A stretch of 64,000 nt of DNA from Batillaria attramentaria (lineage: Eukaryota; Mollusca; Gastropoda; Batillariidae), in assembly GCA_018292915.2 (NCBI GenBank), contig JACVVK020000205.1, positions 835,001 through 899,000 of the forward strand, read 5' to 3'. A program made the translations under genes and the position numbers. Of this stretch, positions 63,726 through 64,000 are shown piece by piece (positions within the stretch are counted from its first letter, which is position 1; each line of letters starts with the position of its first letter). The notes beneath the pieces were generated by a model that had not been told where the DNA came from, ran no database searches, and worked only from the letters and a program-made list of their open reading frames with translations.

Positions 63726-64000
63726 TTAATTTCCTTTGGATTTAGATGCAGTTTTTGTGGTTTTTATCTGAAGTTTGGACAACACCCTTTTCTCAATCCG
63801 CCGCTCCATGGCTTGACGTCTCCGCTCCAGTATCATGTTGACGGTGTACAGGAACGGGTTCAGCGCCGAGTTCAGCGGCAGCACAATGATCGCCATGGCA
63901 ACGCTGACCTCGCCAGGAATCGCCACGTCATTGGCGGCCAGCAGACCCAGCAATCCGATGGAGAACCAGCACAGGAAGTTGGACATTACGACAGAGAACA
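63726..64000 (-). CDS. Gene E: 3' end of a fifth 7TM receptor (partial)
   Basis: Cut by the right edge. It reads from TM6 (SVVMSNFLCWFSIGLLGLL) through GEVSVAMAIIVLPLNSALNP and TM7 NPFLYTVNMILERRR to the tail and TAA at 63728-63726. The TM6 CWFP motif is CWFS here. The tail MERRIEKRVLSKLQIKTTKT is closest to gene D. It should continue to the right as a receptor of the same class; whether it is intact cannot be seen. Confidence 0.88.
   Translation of the reverse strand, partial: FSVVMSNFLCWFSIGLLGLLAANDVAIPGEVSVAMAIIVLPLNSALNPFLYTVNMILERRRQAMERRIEKRVLSKLQIKTTKTASKSKGN

Overview
The window is nuclear DNA of an invertebrate animal, most likely a gastropod mollusc. Coding capacity is sparse and split by spliceosomal introns with clear GT..AG borders. 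Intergenic DNA is packed with microsatellites, tRNA-derived SINEs, miniature DNA transposons and decayed non-LTR retrotransposons. The main gene family resembles molluscan GRL101 and relaxin-type (type C) leucine-rich-repeat GPCRs. No bacterial, viral or CRISPR feature was seen.

Layout. (1) 0.9-3.7 kb, minus strand: the 5' part of a Na+/K+-ATPase beta-subunit gene; four exons are visible and the rest lies off the left edge. (2) 5.8-38.8 kb: a cluster of four complete, intron-containing receptor genes, here called A, B, C (minus strand, head to tail) and D (plus strand, divergent from C). (3) 38.8-63.7 kb: about 25 kb without a convincing host gene. It holds tandem repeats, a perfect-looking 1.8 kb tandem duplication, a Tc1/mariner-type MITE, a satellite-like array broken by reverse-transcriptase relics, and a 1 kb tract made almost only of A and C. 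(4) 63.7-64.0 kb, minus strand: the 3' end of a fifth receptor gene (E), cut by the right edge.

Each receptor gene encodes one long protein (about 1220-1620 residues). The order is: signal peptide, Ser/Thr-rich stalk, CUB-like domain 1 (missing in B), CUB domain 2, LDLa-like module, C-type lectin-like domain (CTLD), a conserved Cys-rich module I do not recognise, three to four LDLa modules, LRRs with a Cys-rich N-cap, a type-C LGR hinge, and a 7TM domain with a short tail. Exon borders and intron phases (1, 2, 0) agree in A-D; A has one extra phase-1 intron. Reading frames close exactly across the splice sites I chose: A 1620, B 1222, C 1338 and D 1324 residues.

The receptors have no visible enzyme partners in the window. 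They look like tandem paralogues with divergent ligand-facing LRR/CUB/CTLD parts and near-identical patches at the hinge and the TM6-TM7-tail region, suggesting local duplication plus gene conversion. This CUB + CTLD + LDLa + LRR + 7TM architecture is the best candidate for an under-described system here; a role in hormone or pattern recognition is inference only.

The repeats are informative too. One SINE family (called SINE-1) is present in about 20 copies, many with target-site duplications, two of them 5'-truncated, and strongly biased to the minus strand in the first 45 kb. Two other tRNA-headed families (SINE-2, SINE-3) and two further dispersed families are also described.
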